Assembly (NCBI GenBank): GCA_040384865.1
Contig: JAZKIM010000003.1
Coordinates: 62,001-126,000 of the forward strand
DNA length: 64,000 nt
Direction: 5' to 3'
Origin: JBDKLC01 sp040384865
GTDB lineage: Bacteria; Patescibacteriota; Minisyncoccia; Phycocordibacterales; CAIZLB01
In this document: in pieces, positions 47,273 through 57,000 of the stretch
Layout: every line of letters starts with the position of its first letter
Numbering within the stretch: position 1 is the stretch's first letter
The notes under the pieces: generated by a model
The model's input: only the letters and a program-made list of their open reading frames with translations
Databases searched by the model: none
What the model was told of the DNA's origin: nothing
Position numbers and translations under genes: made by a program

Positions 47273-48136
47273 TTATCTTTTACCAACTAAATAGCGCTGA
47301 ATATTTTGCTTGTGCACCTCGTAACTTGATGTGCAATGAATTTGTCTATTGTTGTCGTGAATATAGAAGAGGCAGGATGTGTTGATTGGATTGTAGGCCG
47401 CTTCAATAGCGGCTACGCTTGGGTTGGCGATAGCTGTTGGTGGAAGACCTTTGTATTTGTATGTGTTGAAAGGGGATTCAAGAGCTTTGTCTTCTGACTT
47501 TACTTGCGGCCACCAGTCGGTAGACGTTCCTTTTACGTATTGGAGAGTGGCATCCATTTGAAGATTCATGCCTTTAAACATACGATTCCAAATGACGCCT
47601 GAAATGAGGCGCATGTCTTCTTTGCCTGCAGCTTCACGTTGAATGATGGAGGCGATGCGTACTGCCGTGTCGATATTTACATTTTTTTTGAGATTGCTTG
47701 TTTTTTTCTTTATTACTTCCTTATTGATTGTGTTGTTGAACTTTTCTATCATTTCGCTGCCTACTTCTGCACCACCGGCATTCTTATCAAACCAGTAACT
47801 GCCAGGTAAATAGTATCCATCTACGTCTGTGCTGACGTCTTTTGCTGCTCCGGCGGCACTTAGAAATGCCTCTTTGTTCTGATCATTCCAGGCAAGGGTC
47901 TTTCCATAGATATCCGCCATCTGCTCCTTTCGAAGTCCTGGCTGAATGCGAACGAAGCGCATTGAAGGGTTAGCCATGTTGGCATAGAACTGCACGGGGT
48001 CGATATCTTGCGAATTAAGCAGGTAGGTTGAACCACCTACTACTCCGGCGAAGACTACAATCATCAGCGCGGCACGGTTTCGCCACTTAAGATGTTCTCT
48101 ACTTTTAGGTAGTCGAGATGCTGATTTAAGGCCCAT
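47273..48136 (-). CDS. mltG: Endolytic murein transglycosylase
   Basis: 287 residues. A basic tail, one transmembrane helix (about 23-42), then a YceG/MltG domain: ASIIQREAAGKEDMRLISGVIWNRM, with the catalytic glutamate in IQREA, then MDATLQYVKG, YKGLPPTAIANPSVAAIEAAYNP and SCLFYIHDNN. It cleaves nascent peptidoglycan strands outside the membrane. Shorter at the N-terminus than the E. coli protein. It is coupled with the downstream glycosyltransferase gene. Confidence 0.92.
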   Translation of the reverse strand: MGLKSASRLPKSREHLKWRNRAALMIVVFAGVVGGSTYLLNSQDIDPVQFYANMANPSMRFVRIQPGLRKEQMADIYGKTLAWNDQNKEAFLSAAGAAKDVSTDVDGYYLPGSYWFDKNAGGAEVGSEMIEKFNNTINKEVIKKKTSNLKKNVNIDTAVRIASIIQREAAGKEDMRLISGVIWNRMFKGMNLQMDATLQYVKGTSTDWWPQVKSEDKALESPFNTYKYKGLPPTAIANPSVAAIEAAYNPINTSCLFYIHDNNRQIHCTSSYEVHKQNIQRYLVGKR

Positions 48137-48191
48137 ATGCTACCATTATAGGACATGATGTAATAAAAGCCATTGCTTTACGTCATTAACT

Positions 48192-48743
48192 ATGTCAAAA
48201 CAGACACGCACAGCCGGCGCAACAACCGAGGAGATAAACAACCAGAAAGACCGTTTTTCAAAGATTTATGAAGAGCACGCCGATGCTGTGTTTCGTTTCG
48301 CAAGCTATAAGCTCTCTGACAGGGAAAAGGCCAAAGATATAGTCCAGGAATCGTTCGTCAAATTGTGGGAATATATGTCCTCTGATGAGACGGTCGATAA
48401 CCCTAAAGCTTTACTCTTCCGCATTGCTTCGAATTCAATTGTAGACAATTATCGAAAGCATAAGGATATTTCCCTGGACGTTCTGACTTCTGACGGCTTT
48501 GACCCAGCCGACCACAGCCAGGCCGAACGCATCGTTGAGCAAAGTGAGGGTAAGATTGCCCTCAAATTACTCAACAAGCTTGAAGAACCGCTTCGCGATC
48601 TTTTGCTCATGAGATATGTAGATGGATTGTCGGTAAAAGAAATCGCCGAGATCCAGAAGGAACGAGAGAATACGGTATCAGTAAGATTACATAGAGCGAT
48701 GAAGGAATTGCGAGAACTATTTGAGCAAAACTCAGAAAATTAA
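48192..48743 (+). CDS. ECF-type RNA polymerase sigma factor
   Basis: 183 residues. Region 2 is FSKIYEEHADAVFRFASYKL then REKAKDIVQESFVKLWEYM. Region 4 is LLMRYVDGLSVKEIAEIQKERENTVSVRLHRAMKELRELF. An acidic linker separates them. It directs RNA polymerase to a small regulon, and is usually held by an anti-sigma factor. The next gene, a single-pass membrane protein starting 7 nt after it, is the obvious candidate. Confidence 0.9.
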   Translation: MSKQTRTAGATTEEINNQKDRFSKIYEEHADAVFRFASYKLSDREKAKDIVQESFVKLWEYMSSDETVDNPKALLFRIASNSIVDNYRKHKDISLDVLTSDGFDPADHSQAERIVEQSEGKIALKLLNKLEEPLRDLLLMRYVDGLSVKEIAEIQKERENTVSVRLHRAMKELRELFEQNSEN

Positions 48744-48750
48744 AATTTCA

Positions 48751-49860
48751 ATGATTAATAAAAAGTTCGACAATCTAATAGAACAGTTGAAAGCCATCAA
48801 GCTTACTTCTGTTGAAAAAAGCGACATTCTCGCCAGGACTTTTTCTGTTATTGAAGGAATTGAAGCTGTAACTACTCCTGTAAAGACAACTCAGCAATTT
48901 TCCTTTTCGTCTGTTACTTGGTCTCTTTATATAAATAATCGAAAATTTGTTCCGTCACTTGTTATCGTAGCACTCCTTTTTGTAACCGGTGGTGCGTCAC
49001 TTGCCGCTGAGGGTTCTCTTCCGGGAGATTCCCTCTATTCAGTTAAGATCAATGTGAATGAAGAAGTCCGCGGTCTTACTGCTGTAACACCTGAATCAAA
49101 GGCTCGTGTTGCTGTTGAAGCAACAGAACGACGCCTCCAGGAAGCAGCTACACTTTCTGCTCGAGGGCAGCTCAATGACCAGACAAAATCTATTGTACAA
49201 TCGGAATTTAAAAAACATGCAACTCAGGTGCAGAGCAGAGTGGCTTCGTTGGTGTCTGAAAACAATCTCACTGCCGCTCAGGAAGTAGCTGTTAATTACG
49301 AATCGTCACTTCGAGCTCATGAAATCATTCTTGAAAAGATTTCCTCTGATCAGGTTGATGATAGTACGCAGCATCTTTCTTCTCTCATAGATACTGTTAA
49401 AACAGAATTGGCTACAAGCACAGTTTCTCGTGTGGATATTCAGTCAAAGGAAATTCAGGCTACTTTGGATCCAAAAGCTTCGGCTGAAAATAAGATCATT
49501 GAGGTTCGCGTTATAACTGACGAAACTATTAATTTGAGAATTGAAAACTTGGCTTTGCTTAGTACTACAACCGCGGCGTTGGTTGCTGGCAAGATCATCG
49601 AAGCACAAGTACTGACTGTCAAAGCACAAGGATATATGGCAAGTAGTTCGTATTCAGAGGCGCTCACTACTCTTCAGCAGGCAAGTACGGTTCTTAGCGA
49701 CGCAGAGGGTGCTGTAAGTGTAGAGGCAGGTCTTGATAAGGATGTAAAAAAGGCGCTCGGTGTTCCTTCAGGCTCTATTGAGTCTTCCACCACAACAGCA
49801 AGTACTACAATATCTGTTAGTGAGTCATTTGTAGCAACTTCTAGTGTTGGTACAAATTAA
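48751..49860 (+). CDS. DUF5667 membrane protein, putative regulator of the sigma factor
   Basis: 369 residues from ATG 48751 (a TTG at 48721 would overlap the sigma gene). A cytoplasmic N-terminus of about 70 residues (FDNLIEQLKAIKLTSVEKSD) is followed by one transmembrane helix (FVPSLVIVALLFVTGGASLA) and LPGDSLYSVKINVNEEVRGL, the DUF5667 signature. The rest is helical, alanine/serine/threonine-rich and extracytoplasmic. DUF5667 proteins commonly lie beside ECF sigma genes; anti-sigma activity is inferred. It overlaps no gene and precedes zwf by 14 nt. Confidence 0.72.
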   Translation: MINKKFDNLIEQLKAIKLTSVEKSDILARTFSVIEGIEAVTTPVKTTQQFSFSSVTWSLYINNRKFVPSLVIVALLFVTGGASLAAEGSLPGDSLYSVKINVNEEVRGLTAVTPESKARVAVEATERRLQEAATLSARGQLNDQTKSIVQSEFKKHATQVQSRVASLVSENNLTAAQEVAVNYESSLRAHEIILEKISSDQVDDSTQHLSSLIDTVKTELATSTVSRVDIQSKEIQATLDPKASAENKIIEVRVITDETINLRIENLALLSTTTAALVAGKIIEAQVLTVKAQGYMASSSYSEALTTLQQASTVLSDAEGAVSVEAGLDKDVKKALGVPSGSIESSTTTASTTISVSESFVATSSVGTN

Positions 49861-49874
49861 ACACCTACCTCCTC

Positions 49875-51161
49875 ATGGGTAATATTTCCGTATCGATCGT
49901 TATATTCGGCGTAACCGGCGATCTGGCGAGGAATAAGCTGATCCCTTCTCTTTTTGACTTGTATTGTAAAGGTGAATTGAAGGGAAACTTTACTATCGTC
50001 GGCTACGGTCGAAAACAGTTTTCGGCTGAAGAATTTTCCTCTTTAGTGTCTGATGCATTAATGAGTAAGATTTCTCCCTCGAATGTAAAGCTAAAAACTA
50101 ATGCGTTGCGTCAACGTCAGCGATTCATTTCGCTTTGTGCATATGTGCAAGGTGAATTAGCGGAAACAAGAGGTTACGATCAGCTTCGAAAAATGGTGAA
50201 AGGTCGACGTGTAATTTATTTTCTGGCTATTCACCCCGAACTGCACGAAGTTGTGATCGCGCAATTGGGTAAAGCCTCTCTGTTTAATCGTCGAAGTCAG
50301 GTGTTGATTGAAAAGCCTTTCGGCCATGATATTAAAAGTGCTAGATCACTCGATACAAAAATGCGCCGTTTTATAAAGGAAGATCAAATATATCGCATTG
50401 ATCATTATTTAGGGAAATCTGCACTACTCCAGCTGTTAAGGCGAAGACGAGAGGATAAGGATTTTGAACGGGCATTAGAAAAAGATATTAAAGAGGTCAG
50501 TGTGTCTCTTTGGGAGACTAAAATCATAAACAAGCGCGGGGCTTTTTATGACAGAGTCGGGGCGCTTAAGGATGTGGGTCAAAATCACCTGCTTCAAATG
50601 TTAGCGGTAGTGATTGCGCCAAAGGAAGTGACAAGTAGAGAGGCCGAGAGGGTACAGCAGGCGCGTGCAACTGTTTTAGATTCACTTCGCCTCACATTGC
50701 CCACTACGCATGCTCAATACCGCTCATATCACGATGAACCAGGTGTCGCTCCCCATTCTCAAACGGAAACCTTTTTTTCTGTAACGGCTTTTTCCAGCAT
50801 TCCTAAACATAAGAAAGTATTACTCAGATTGTCCGCTGGAAAGGGACTATCAGAAAGCAAAGCAGAAATACAGATTTTTTTTAAAAAGCCGGTTTTGCTT
50901 AAGGAAGGTCTTAAAACTGGAATGGTATTTTCGCTTAATGGAAGTGACAAAGAAAGGTCAAAGAAAAAGATAGAGGCATATGAACACATTTTCCTGTCCG
51001 CACTCAAGAGAGATCAGTCTGTGTTTTGTTCGCTTGAAGAATCGGTGGCTGGCTGGAAGTTTGAAAGTAATGTAAGGAAGTTCTGGAAGAATCATGATAT
51101 TCGACTGGGATATTACAATATCGGTGATCCTATCCACATATCTAAGGATAAGAGAACATAG
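49875..51161 (+). CDS. zwf: Glucose-6-phosphate 1-dehydrogenase
   Basis: 428 residues. The NADP fold starts SIVIFGVTGDLARNKLIPSL (GxTGDLxxxKL). VLIEKPFGHDIKSARSL and YRIDHYLGKSALLQLL hold the substrate lysine and catalytic histidine (RIDHYLGK). VGALKDVGQNHLLQML is the usual RGxxxDxxQNHxLQ segment. At 428 residues it is about 60 shorter than typical enzymes, losing part of the C-terminal sheet. It makes 6-phosphogluconolactone and NADPH. No pgl or gnd is adjacent. Confidence 0.92.
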   Translation: MGNISVSIVIFGVTGDLARNKLIPSLFDLYCKGELKGNFTIVGYGRKQFSAEEFSSLVSDALMSKISPSNVKLKTNALRQRQRFISLCAYVQGELAETRGYDQLRKMVKGRRVIYFLAIHPELHEVVIAQLGKASLFNRRSQVLIEKPFGHDIKSARSLDTKMRRFIKEDQIYRIDHYLGKSALLQLLRRRREDKDFERALEKDIKEVSVSLWETKIINKRGAFYDRVGALKDVGQNHLLQMLAVVIAPKEVTSREAERVQQARATVLDSLRLTLPTTHAQYRSYHDEPGVAPHSQTETFFSVTAFSSIPKHKKVLLRLSAGKGLSESKAEIQIFFKKPVLLKEGLKTGMVFSLNGSDKERSKKKIEAYEHIFLSALKRDQSVFCSLEESVAGWKFESNVRKFWKNHDIRLGYYNIGDPIHISKDKRT

Positions 51162-51176
51162 TATACTTTTTGATAC

Positions 51177-52739
51177 ATGGACCTGTTGCTTCATAATATC
51201 GGTTATGTCTTATCGGCAGTGCTCGCTGTCATTCTTGGAGTGGTTGTGTTTATTCGCGGCTGGAAGAGGCCGGTAAACATTCTTTATTTCTTGAACAATG
51301 TCTCAGTCACTACATTCATAGTTTTCTATCTTCTGGCAATCAACACTACAGATCCGTTCATCTCTCGCCACTATTTGACCTTCACTTTGGTCAATTTGTT
51401 TACAGTCTGTCTGACAGCGCACTTGACGTTTGTTACCTTTAATAAGGCTCGGGAGCAGTTCTGGGGTATCATTTCTTTTTATACAGCTGCGGTAGCGCTC
51501 CTCATCTTTTTTCTCAGTGATATCTCACGATATGTTCTTCTTTCTAAACCAATTTTGTTTCTTCCTAGCTTCTACAATCCAGGAACTTTCTATTGGTTAT
51601 TCACTTTTTTCTTTTTACTGGTTGCTGGATATTTCTTCTCTTTCCTGACTCGTATATATACAAAAACTGACGACAGGCTCACTAAAGCTCGTATAAAATA
51701 TTTTGCTCTTTCGTTTGGTTGGGGATATGGCGTCGGCTCCTTGGGCTTTTTGCCGGTATTTGGTATAGATGTCATTAGTCCTATAATCCCGTCTCTCTTG
51801 GGGTTGTATACAATTCCGTTGGCTTACGGTGCCCTTAAGTACGATCTTATTGAGCTTGGTGTGGTGGCAAAGAACGCCGCTCTCTATACCTTGACTACTG
51901 CTTTGGTAGGTATTGCTATCATTGCTGTAAACTTTGCTAATAACTATTTCACTTCCACCTATTCGCTTTTTCCGTTCTGGCTTGTGCCGCTCCTTTCTGG
52001 TTTTGTGGTGGTGGCAGTTGGTATATATATATGGCACAGAATCCGCGATGTCGATATATTGAAATATGAATTCATTAACAATATCAGTCACAAGTTTCGT
52101 ACACCACTTACCCATATTAGATGGCTTGCGGAACAATTACGAACAGTGAATGACCCCGCAGAGCGCGATAGGCATGTTGAACAGATTCAGTATGCAAGCA
52201 TGCGGTTGTTCGAGCTTACTAATATTGTCATTGATGTTGCCAGAGACGATAACGATCTATACACATACAAGCTTGAAGAGGTGCACCTCCAGGATATTTT
52301 GGAGGACTTACTCAATGGTCATCAGGCACAAATTGTTCATAGGAAACAGCGTGTATCGCTTGATATAGGGGATGATGTTCCTGCCATCAAAGCCGATAAA
52401 GCACGCATGCAGTTTGCTATTCAGATTCTCTTTGAGAATGCCCTCATATACACGCCAGATGGTGGTGCTATCGTTGTCTCTTTAAAAAAAGTAGATAATG
52501 AAGTGATATTTTCAATTAAAGATACCGGTATAGGTATAGATCAAAAGGAAATTCCACGCCTTTTTGTTAAGTTCTATCGTACCGCCAATGCACGACATGC
52601 TGATACGGAAGGTATGGGTATTGGTTTGTTTATGTCCAAAAATATTATTGAAAAGCATCACGGACGTATCTGGGCTGAGTCAGAAGGGGAAGGCCACGGT
52701 TCTACATTTAGTTTTGCGTTGCCTATAAAATCAACGTAG
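51177..52739 (+). CDS. Membrane sensor histidine kinase (orphan)
   Basis: 520 residues. Seven or eight hydrophobic segments (about 5-285) form an N-terminal membrane sensor. The HisKA box is FINNISHKFRTPLTHIRWLAEQL. The ATPase domain has N box FENALIYTPDGG, G1 IKDTGIGIDQKEIPRLFVKFYR and G2 EGMGIGLFMSKNIIEKHHGR. It autophosphorylates on the HisKA histidine. No response regulator gene is adjacent, so its partner is elsewhere. It starts 15 nt after zwf. Confidence 0.9.
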   Translation: MDLLLHNIGYVLSAVLAVILGVVVFIRGWKRPVNILYFLNNVSVTTFIVFYLLAINTTDPFISRHYLTFTLVNLFTVCLTAHLTFVTFNKAREQFWGIISFYTAAVALLIFFLSDISRYVLLSKPILFLPSFYNPGTFYWLFTFFFLLVAGYFFSFLTRIYTKTDDRLTKARIKYFALSFGWGYGVGSLGFLPVFGIDVISPIIPSLLGLYTIPLAYGALKYDLIELGVVAKNAALYTLTTALVGIAIIAVNFANNYFTSTYSLFPFWLVPLLSGFVVVAVGIYIWHRIRDVDILKYEFINNISHKFRTPLTHIRWLAEQLRTVNDPAERDRHVEQIQYASMRLFELTNIVIDVARDDNDLYTYKLEEVHLQDILEDLLNGHQAQIVHRKQRVSLDIGDDVPAIKADKARMQFAIQILFENALIYTPDGGAIVVSLKKVDNEVIFSIKDTGIGIDQKEIPRLFVKFYRTANARHADTEGMGIGLFMSKNIIEKHHGRIWAESEGEGHGSTFSFALPIKST

Positions 52740-52786
52740 TTTAGAATGTACCGACTAGTTATATAATATATTTTAATCATACTTAC

Positions 52787-53020
52787 ATGGTCTTATTTCA
52801 GAACTTTTTGATGAAACAAATGCTCAAGCGTCAAATGAAGGGCGTGCCTGAAGCTGAGCAGGAAAAGATATTTAGCATGATAGAAAAGAATCCAGATTTC
52901 TTTCAAGATATTGCTACCCAAATTCAGGAAAAAATAAAAAATGGGAAAAGTCAGATGGACGCAACTATGGAAGTAATGAAGTTAAACGAGCAAAAGATGC
53001 GTGAGGTGATGGGGAAGTAA
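52787..53020 (+). CDS. Small helical hypothetical protein
   Basis: 77 residues, methionine- and lysine-rich (MVLFQNFLMKQMLKRQMKG...). Almost entirely amphipathic helix with PEAEQEKIFSMIEKNPDFFQ and QEKIKNGKSQMDATMEVMKL. No membrane segment or catalytic motif. It is 47 nt after the histidine kinase and convergent with the alpha/beta hydrolase. Similar short helical proteins are common in Patescibacteria; function unknown. Confidence 0.65.
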   Translation: MVLFQNFLMKQMLKRQMKGVPEAEQEKIFSMIEKNPDFFQDIATQIQEKIKNGKSQMDATMEVMKLNEQKMREVMGK

Positions 53021-53029
53021 GGCTCTAAA

Positions 53030-53770
53030 TTAATTTGATAAATACTTATTAAAAAAAGGAATAACATATTCCCGTCTGCTTGAGCGAGGAATAAGATGAT
53101 CGGCATCTGCGTAAATCTTAAGTGTGTGTTCTTTATTCATCTCTGAAAGTTTTCTTTCAAATTCAAGTGTTTGGTCTATTGGATAGGTTTCATCTTTTCC
53201 ACCATGAAGGATTAATAGTGGGCAAGTTATGTTTTCAGTATGTTCAATCGCTGAACGTTCACTAAAGGCCTCTTCGGTATTCCCGCTTTCGTTACCCATA
53301 TTACTCGCCATTTGTCGATCTTTTGTTGTTTCCAATACTTTTCTAAAATTATACAAACCAGATTGTAGCACCGCAGCTTTGAAAACTTGAGGGTGTTTTG
53401 AAATAAGGGAAGCTGTGACGTTGGAACCACGAGAAAAACCCCAGATGCCAAGACGTGTTTTGTCGATATAATTTTCCTTAAGCAGTTCTTGTACCCCATC
53501 GAAAACACCCTGCACTGTTTTGGGGCCACAATAATCTCTTTCTCCTTTTGAGTTACCGAAACCCATTTGTGAAGGAAGAAATACTGCGTAGCCGTCTTTT
53601 ACGAGATATGTGGCCATCAGTATTGAATCCCATCCTCCTATCACGTTGAATCCATGAATATAAATTATAGTGGGAAAAGGACCGCTTCCTTCAGGTTTTA
53701 AAATTAATCCTTCAAGTTCCAACTCTTGGCTTTTGTAAGTGAGATGGGTGAGAGGATAAATAGCTTTCAT
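53030..53770 (-). CDS. Alpha/beta hydrolase (prolyl-oligopeptidase-like)
   Basis: 246 residues. TIIYIHGFNVIGGWDSILMA is the oxyanion-side HG motif. LGIWGFSRGSNVTASLI contains the nucleophile elbow GFSRG. LLILHGGKDETYP supplies the aspartate and YADADHLIPRSSR the histidine. The DExC-like lid is small. It is a serine hydrolase of the dienelactone/prolyl-oligopeptidase group, probably an esterase or peptidase. No signal peptide. Confidence 0.85.
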   Translation of the reverse strand: MKAIYPLTHLTYKSQELELEGLILKPEGSGPFPTIIYIHGFNVIGGWDSILMATYLVKDGYAVFLPSQMGFGNSKGERDYCGPKTVQGVFDGVQELLKENYIDKTRLGIWGFSRGSNVTASLISKHPQVFKAAVLQSGLYNFRKVLETTKDRQMASNMGNESGNTEEAFSERSAIEHTENITCPLLILHGGKDETYPIDQTLEFERKLSEMNKEHTLKIYADADHLIPRSSRREYVIPFFNKYLSN

Positions 53771-54076
53771 TGGTAAAGTATAGCAAAGGAAAATATTTAA
53801 ATCTCCTATATTCCTGTTAAGGCATTTGTTATAAATAATTTAAGGAAAAAACTTGAGTATGAGAATTCGGAAAATATACTTTTTGTGTTACTATCGCAGG
53901 ATGAAATTATCTTTAGGTATGGAGCGAACACAATACGACATTTTGGAAAGCTAATTCCTTTTAAATTCAAAGTCAGAATCTCACTTTAAAGTTGAGCGAT
54001 GGATCCGACGCTGGTAGACTTTGGTTTACTTTTTGAATTCTTAAGTTTAAATTAAACCAATTGTTGTGTAATAATA
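53771..54076. other. Intergenic region with a ychF 5'-end duplicate
   Basis: 306 nt without a gene-sized frame. It contains a copy of the ychF promoter and first codons (53886-53920) and is otherwise AT-rich. The hydrolase gene starts on its left and the giant gene on its right. Apart from the duplicate no regulatory sequence is clear. Confidence 0.6.
53886..53920 (+). repeat. Duplicate of the ychF promoter and start codons
   Basis: TGTTACTATCGCAGGATGAA then ATTATCTTTAGGTAT corresponds to 58471-58505, TGTTACTATCGCATGATGAA then ATTAAGTCTTGGTAT. Both carry an extended -10 (TGTTACTAT) 6 nt before ATG and encode MKLSLG. The copy stops after 17 codons (MKLSLGMERTQYDILES). Confidence 0.6.
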
Positions 54077-54082
54077 ATGTGT

Positions 54083-57000
54083 ATGGCAAATGAATCGCCC
54101 TCCTTATTTATAGAAACCAAAGAATCTCATATTCCTGATGTGGTAGACACAGTTGAGTCTCGGGCGGAATATTCTCCTAGTGCTGAAATGCGGCAGTTAA
54201 GAAAGCTATTGGACAAGGCAGATGCTGATATGGAATTAGTAAAGCTTAAGTTAAGCCAGGCAGCACAATTATCTCCTGAAAATGAGATTATCGATATTGG
54301 TGATGACAAGAGTGCAAGTAAGGACTTGAAGGAAATTCTGAAACGGAAAGAGAAGGATCCACTTGAATGCATTAGGCTTTTAAACTTATTAAAAGCAAGT
54401 GTTCATAAGGCAAAGGATCGTGTAAGTACTGAATATTATACCCTTACAAATGAACGGAATAGGTTACAGGAACGTGACATTGCCGATGCGCATTGGGATG
54501 TTGAACGTCATCAAAAATCTGGCTGGCTTGAGAGGGCTACTTCATTTATTCAAGCTGGTAAGGACCGAAAAAAACTAGATAAGTTATTTGAATTGTCTGA
54601 AAAGAAACGGCAGGAGATTTCAGATAAGGAGTATGAAAGAAACAGACTCAGTAGTACTTTAAATAATATAGACGAAAGTTTAATGTCCGTAAGACATGTT
54701 GTATACAAGGAGTCACTTCCAAATTTAGTAAATGAATATAGGGAATATGCTACTAAGGTACAGGAAAGTTATTTTAAAGAAGGTGACTTGTTTAAAGAGT
54801 TGGAAGGAAAATCGACTGAACCACTTCCGCAAGCTGCTGTTATAAAGGTATTAGGAGCACTTGTCGCGGGTAAGTTCAAAAAATTTGTCGATGAGATATA
54901 CCCAGAGGATGGCAAACCAAACTATGATAGATCGCAAATAGAATCGGAAATTAGAGAGCTTATTTCAAAGACGTATGATGAAATTGCAAGTGGTGCTCGA
55001 GATATGTTTACTTCTCAAAGAGAGGTATTTCAAAATGCACATGAATTCCAGCAAATAAAGAATTCTCCGGGATTGCGATATTTGGCGAGGATTGGCGTTG
55101 AATTTCTTGATGAAACTCTACATGCAATGGCGAAGTCTTACATGTTGAGTGACTCTGAAGGTAGAAGTATTCTATGTGCGCAATATTATCCAGACCCAGA
55201 AATAATTAGAAATCTCGCATATTTAGCATGTGCTGGACCTCACGGGTATAGATATCAAAGCGTTGATACAGTTCTGCAGACACTTTCCAAGCAGGAAGAC
55301 TGGCCGCAATTGCTAGATGAAGCTGAAAAGATATATCCTGAGTTAAAAAACATTAGAGATGATCTGATTAAATGGGGACCTCCAGTCAGCTGGAACGAAC
55401 GTGATAAAAGGTTAAAAGCCGGCCTTAAGGAAAGTGCCTTAAAGGTCGTTGAAGGTAAGGAAAGGTATAGAACCTGGAGTACAGATATCGAGAACGTGGC
55501 GCATCAAATCCTACCAAACCTAACTCTGTTTGAAATACTGTCAGAAAGAAAATTGATGGAGTCTGGTGTTGGTGCCAGAGTCGAAGAGGCACTTCAAATT
55601 TTAAAGAAGCACGGAAAAGCGTCGCTAGAAAATTTACCTCGTGGATCTGAAATTTATCCTCCTGTTGAAAATTTCAGCACTCAATTAAGGAAAGCTACTC
55701 TTGAATATCTAAGGTCACCACATCTTAAGGAAGGACTTGCTTTGGATTCATTGGTAAAGATTACAGATGAAGTCACTCGTCTCTACGGAGAAGATATACC
55801 TGGTGCAGAAACTGATCCAACAAAAGCAAAAGAATCTGACTATAAAGTTAATTATGTAATTTCAGCTGAAATTACAAGTCTTGCATCTGGAAGCCCCGAA
55901 GAATTACCTAATATTTTAACGGCATACGAACGTTGCCCTGCATTATTAGAAGATCCTGGTTTACGTAAGGTTTTTGTAGACCAACTGCCATATTATAAAG
56001 AACCTGAAAAACTAGAGAGTATGCAAAAATTCGCGGATCTTTTAGGTGTTGGAAACCCAAATTTATATCGAGCCTGCGAATTGATTGCAAAAAATTCATT
56101 GTCTATAGAATTTGCTTTGAGTCTCGATCAGCGATTGGTGTCAGCCTTGGAATCGCCGGTATCAGGGGTGTTGCTAGCTTTTACAGATGTGTTTTTGAAA
56201 GACGAAGAATCTTTCGCGCTATTTGAAAAATCATCTGTTCTGTATCTAGATAGTAGGGGTGAGTTCCATAATATTGTGTACGCAATGCAGAACGGTGATA
56301 TAAAGCGGGAACATTTGTGTGAAATACCAAAACACATGAAGCTCCTTCTCATGACCGGAGAAGAAAGTCGTACCAACGAAATGATGTATGTATTATCTAA
56401 TGGAAAGACTTTGATTAGAGATGTTAGTGACCTACAATTTATAAACACTTTCTTTGGAACTTACGGAGGCAGAGCCTTCGGTTTGCTGAAGGGATATCAC
56501 GAATGCCTTAAGGCTGGAGTTATCACTCTAGCCGAGAAGCAAGTAGTTTTTGAATTCTTACAGGACATCAAAGCGTTGTCACCTGGAATTTTAAAAGGTT
56601 ACATTGAAGCTAAAGAGAGTGGAATCGTGGAAACATATTCTACGCTATTGCGACAGACTTCAGAAAAAATGATAAGCCAGGAGTCATGTACAAAAGAAGA
56701 AATGGAAAAACCATACTACATAGATCTTCTTCGACATGTTTATGCTGAAAATTCAGGAAACTGGGGCTCGATTGAAGGCAATAAAAAATGTGAGGATCGA
56801 TCTCAAGATTTGAAGAAATATAAATTTAAACCAAGATATTCTCTTGATCTTTTCGCTGCAAACGAGGTCAAAGTTAAAAAGGGAATGGAAATAGATCAAG
56901 AAAAGATGGCAACTGTCCAAGCTCCTATCTACAACATAGAGAAAAAGTTTAATGCGATGGGATATAATAATGAAAAAGTGCTTGAGGATGTGGATTCTAT

